From NCBI GenBank assembly GCA_039934475.1, contig JBDTMC010000152.1, positions 1 through 15,390 on the forward strand: a stretch of DNA of 15,390 nt, read 5' to 3'. Shown piece by piece: positions 13,701-15,390 of the stretch (position 1 is the stretch's first letter; each line of letters begins with the position of its first letter). This stretch comes from JBDTMC01 sp039934475 (lineage in GTDB: Bacteria; Acidobacteriota; Terriglobia; Bryobacterales; Bryobacteraceae). The position numbers and the translations under genes are program-made. The notes beneath the pieces were generated by a model. The model was not told where the DNA came from and searched no databases. It was given only the letters and a program-made list of their open reading frames with translations.

Positions 13701-15390
13701 GATTTATCCGCCGTCTCCGTTCCTGGATGAGGACAAGACGGCGCAGATGCAGGCGATCACCGATACGGTAGTCGCGCAACCGGCCTTAGGCATTGTCGAG
13801 ATCGCGCTGGCGAAGCTGCTGGGACGGCTGGGCTTGAAGCCGGATATGACGGCCGGCCATAGCTACGGCGAGTATGTGGCGCTGGCGGCGGCGGGTGTGT
13901 TCGATGAGGAAGCGCTGTTCCGGTTGTCGGAGGCTCGGGGGCGAGCGATCAAAGACACCGTAGGCGCGGATTCCGGGACGATGGCGGCGGTTTCGGCCGA
14001 TGCGGCGAGTGTGGAAGCGGCCGTGGCTGGGATCGACGTTGTGATTGCGAATTACAACAGCCCGCGGCAGACGATTATCGCCGGTGGGACGAAGGCCGTG
14101 GAGCAGGCGCTGGAACGGTTGAAAGAGAAGAAGCTGGCGGCGCGTGGAATTCCAGTGGCGTGTGCGTTCCATTCGCCGCTGATGCGCGGCGCGGCGGAAG
14201 TGCTGCAGGGGACGTTGGGTGCGCAGAAGTTTGCGCAGCCGAACGCGGTGGTGTATTCGAATACGCATGCCGCTCCGTATCCGGCCGATACGGGGGAGAT
14301 TGGGGCACTGCTGACGAAGCACCTGACAAGCTCAGTACGGTTCACCGACCAGATTCGCGCGATGTATGAAGACGGGGCGCGGGTGTTCCTCGAGGTGGGT
14401 CCGAAGGGCGTGTTAAGCGGGTTGACGCGGCAGATTCTGGATGGCAAGGAGTGCGTAGTTATCCAGACTGAAACTTCGGCCGAGAAGCCGGGGATTCCGC
14501 AGTGGCTTCAGTCTTTGGCGCAGTTGGCGGTGAACGGGTTTGCGTTGGAAGTGGATGAGCTGTTCCGCGGACGTGGAGCGCAGCGGTTGGATTTGGCGAA
14601 TCTGCCGGCGGTGGGTCCGAAGGCTGGTTGGGCGATGACTCCTACGCGGATTTTCGCGGTGGGGAAACAGCCGATGGTGCGGAGCACGCCAGTGTCGTTG
14701 GCGCCGCAGGTAGTGGAGCGGGTGGTTGAGAGGGTAGTGGAGAAGATCGTCGATCGGGTGGTGGAGAAGCAGGTTCCGGTAGCTGGTCCGGCAGCTGCTG
14801 TGGCTGCTCCGGGTGTCGCGGATGCGGTGTTGCTGCAGTTCCAGAGTCTGATGGGGCAGTTCCTGGAAACGCAGTCGTCGATTATGTCGGCGTATTTGAC
14901 GGGCGGGAGTGTGGGGGTGGCTTTGCCGGTGGTGGTGGCGGCGGCTCCGGTTGTGGTGGCGGCGCGGCCGATTGTGGCTCCTCCGGCGGTGATGGCTCCT
15001 CCTCCTGGGATGAGGGCGGTGGCTTCCGTGACGGCGCCGGCACCGGCTCCGGTTGCGGCCCCGGCTCCAGTGGTGGTTCCGACTGCGGGTTCCTTGAACG
15101 TCGCCGCGGAGCTGTTGAGGATTGCTAGTGATCGCACGGGATATCCGGCGGATATGCTCGATTTGAATGCGGGCATTGAGTCGGATTTGGGGATTGATTC
15201 GATTAAGCGCGTGGAGATTCTTTCGGGGTTCCAGAAGCTTTGTTCGGGCGAGCAACAGGCAGCCGTGCAGGGGGTGATGGAGAAGCTGACTAGCGCTAAG
15301 ACGCTGAGGGAGATTGTCGAGAGATTGACCTTGGCCGTTGGGTCGGCTTTGGTGACGCTCCCTGACGGTCGCGGCTCTGTTAGCAATACG
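10738..15390 (+). CDS. PfaA-like PUFA/polyketide megasynthase, NPD-KS-AT-ACP, 3' end missing
   Basis: At least 1551 residues, open at the right edge. Residues 1-375 resemble the nitronate monooxygenase/2-nitropropane dioxygenase TIM-barrel family (the fold of PfaD enoyl reductases): an AGIVIAGVRCGAKGLLNLE start, VWAAGGVGIHTAAG near 162-175 and a second AGGI / KGMKVGLQV segment. KS is 382-826, with C569 (VDAACASS), H704 (EAHGTGT) and K739/H744 (GSIKSMVGHTKSAAG). Its FDPMKFGIPPTSL and FSKAQALSP segments resemble PfaA-type iterative ketosynthases. AT is about 940-1235, with PGQGSQ, S1042 (GHSYGE) and H1145 (AFHS, malonyl-like). A linker follows with a VVER-type repeat (1325-1348), a helical FLETQSSIMSAYL stretch and Ala/Pro-rich sequence. 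ACP is about 1455-1535, with S1488 in LGIDSIKRVEIL, very like PfaA carriers. More ACP, KR or DH domains may lie beyond the edge. It follows a ketosynthase and a PAPS enzyme in the same orientation. Related multidomain PKSs are alternatives. Confidence 0.92.
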   Translation, partial: MGSMEQRRTDEAMGVIVSNVAGRLDAGIVIAGVRCGAKGLLNLEAASAVDAAAALARVAKFAGAGFGVQLNAGGAATDAILEQLPAAVAYVVFSGAGEKAARLKAVVTSARKTAQQVFLELSSAKQAAGAAKAGFDAVIARGGEEATFALLPAVLAEAKIPVWAAGGVGIHTAAGYWAAGAAGVVLDAQLLLTPQSELPARAKEALQRGETGSFGADAALAAPLASHYANVAGIVNGMKVEAHRHLEAAAQMDAPVALTTAGLAKTDAAGLKAAIQGGAKAFALEGGAAAWEPMITALFLAIEKGAPASEMTAVLAGGITDTVTAAMAGAMASPLAAKGMKVGLQVEGGDASAILAGAAEILKTGGAPAAPAATTWDEKPADIAIVGMSCILPKAPDIETLWRNLLESVDAIDEIPANRFDYKLYFDADKKVRDKIYSKWGGFLDPVPFDPMKFGIPPTSLNSIDPMQLLALVGVENALRDAGYDRREYNRERTSVILGISGGLGEMGVDYAFRSNLPLYVDKAPEEILKQVPEWTEDSFAGLLPNVAAGRVANRFNFGGTNFIVDAACASSLTAAYVATRELNAGACDMVVVGGVDATQNPFGFLCFSKAQALSPRGRCRPFDQSADGIAIAEGVTMLVLKRLADAERDGDRIYSVIKGIAASSDGRGKSMTAPRLEGQILALRRAYKQAGVDSSTIGLIEAHGTGTTLGDTTEIGALDTVFRSDKAAPHTCAVGSIKSMVGHTKSAAGATSLMKVALALHHKVLPPTLHVEKQNPKLREEGTPFFVCKEPQPFLPPAAGVPRRAGISSFGFGGTNFHALLEEYQGDYSDPRDHAVTEQWPAELFLWTAAGAEALGRSLGVLEAALARPAVPAMRDLALSVSSLADVKAEKGLRLAIVAGSHQELRDRVAAAKAALAEGKTKVSDNKGLYLAPAGAPGKLAFLFPGQGSQYPNMLHDLAVQFAEFRLSLELADVALAGKYEKRISSLIYPPSPFLDEDKTAQMQAITDTVVAQPALGIVEIALAKLLGRLGLKPDMTAGHSYGEYVALAAAGVFDEEALFRLSEARGRAIKDTVGADSGTMAAVSADAASVEAAVAGIDVVIANYNSPRQTIIAGGTKAVEQALERLKEKKLAARGIPVACAFHSPLMRGAAEVLQGTLGAQKFAQPNAVVYSNTHAAPYPADTGEIGALLTKHLTSSVRFTDQIRAMYEDGARVFLEVGPKGVLSGLTRQILDGKECVVIQTETSAEKPGIPQWLQSLAQLAVNGFALEVDELFRGRGAQRLDLANLPAVGPKAGWAMTPTRIFAVGKQPMVRSTPVSLAPQVVERVVERVVEKIVDRVVEKQVPVAGPAAAVAAPGVADAVLLQFQSLMGQFLETQSSIMSAYLTGGSVGVALPVVVAAAPVVVAARPIVAPPAVMAPPPGMRAVASVTAPAPAPVAAPAPVVVPTAGSLNVAAELLRIASDRTGYPADMLDLNAGIESDLGIDSIKRVEILSGFQKLCSGEQQAAVQGVMEKLTSAKTLREIVERLTLAVGSALVTLPDGRGSVSNT

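Noticed and set aside
14413..15386. Two overlapping minus-strand open frames opposite the AT-ACP part
   Set aside because: One is Arg/His/Ser-rich and the other Thr/Ala-rich, with low complexity, mirroring the Ala/Pro/Val-rich linker on the plus strand.

Overview
This 15.4 kb window is a GC-rich (roughly 60% by eye) bacterial chromosomal segment. An outer-membrane-cytochrome-type DUF1549/DUF1553 gene paired with a DUF1501 gene, a PEP-CTERM exported protein, a VapBC-type module and a dispersed-looking hairpin repeat in one stretch suggest an Acidobacteriota genome, perhaps of the Solibacter/Bryobacterales kind. Planctomycetota and Verrucomicrobiota share several of these families and cannot be excluded from sequence alone.

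Left block (1-3731, + strand): the end of a large DUF1549/DUF1553 protein, open at the left edge, overlaps by 11 bases a Tat-exported DUF1501 protein. This is the classic two-gene unit of uncharacterised secreted proteins. Middle block (3793-6298, - strand): a PEP-CTERM protein with a cohesin-like ectodomain, three tandem 61-nt hairpin repeats, a compact zinc-dependent medium-chain dehydrogenase and an AbrB/PIN toxin-antitoxin pair. The stop codon of the PEP-CTERM gene lies inside the first hairpin it meets. The 480-base divergent gap at 6299-6778 is AT-richer; it holds start signals and possibly a 39-codon gene remnant.

Right block (6779-15390, + strand): four closely packed genes that read as one operon. 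They are a TSUP (TauE/SafE-type) anion transporter, a fused ATP sulfurylase-APS kinase (a PAPS-forming enzyme), a stand-alone FabF-like ketosynthase, and a megasynthase that runs off the right edge. The megasynthase has a nitronate-monooxygenase-like (NPD) region at its N terminus, then a PfaA-type ketosynthase, an acyltransferase, a long linker and an acyl carrier protein.

The most interesting reading is that sulfate activation is physically coupled to PUFA-synthase-like chain assembly. That predicts a sulfated lipid or polyketide, or a sulfotransferase-dependent chain-release step. The genes that would decide this (sulfotransferase, KR/DH/ER, second KS or chain-length factor, phosphopantetheinyl transferase) would lie to the right of the window. 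No tRNA, rRNA, CRISPR array, transposase or phage gene was seen.
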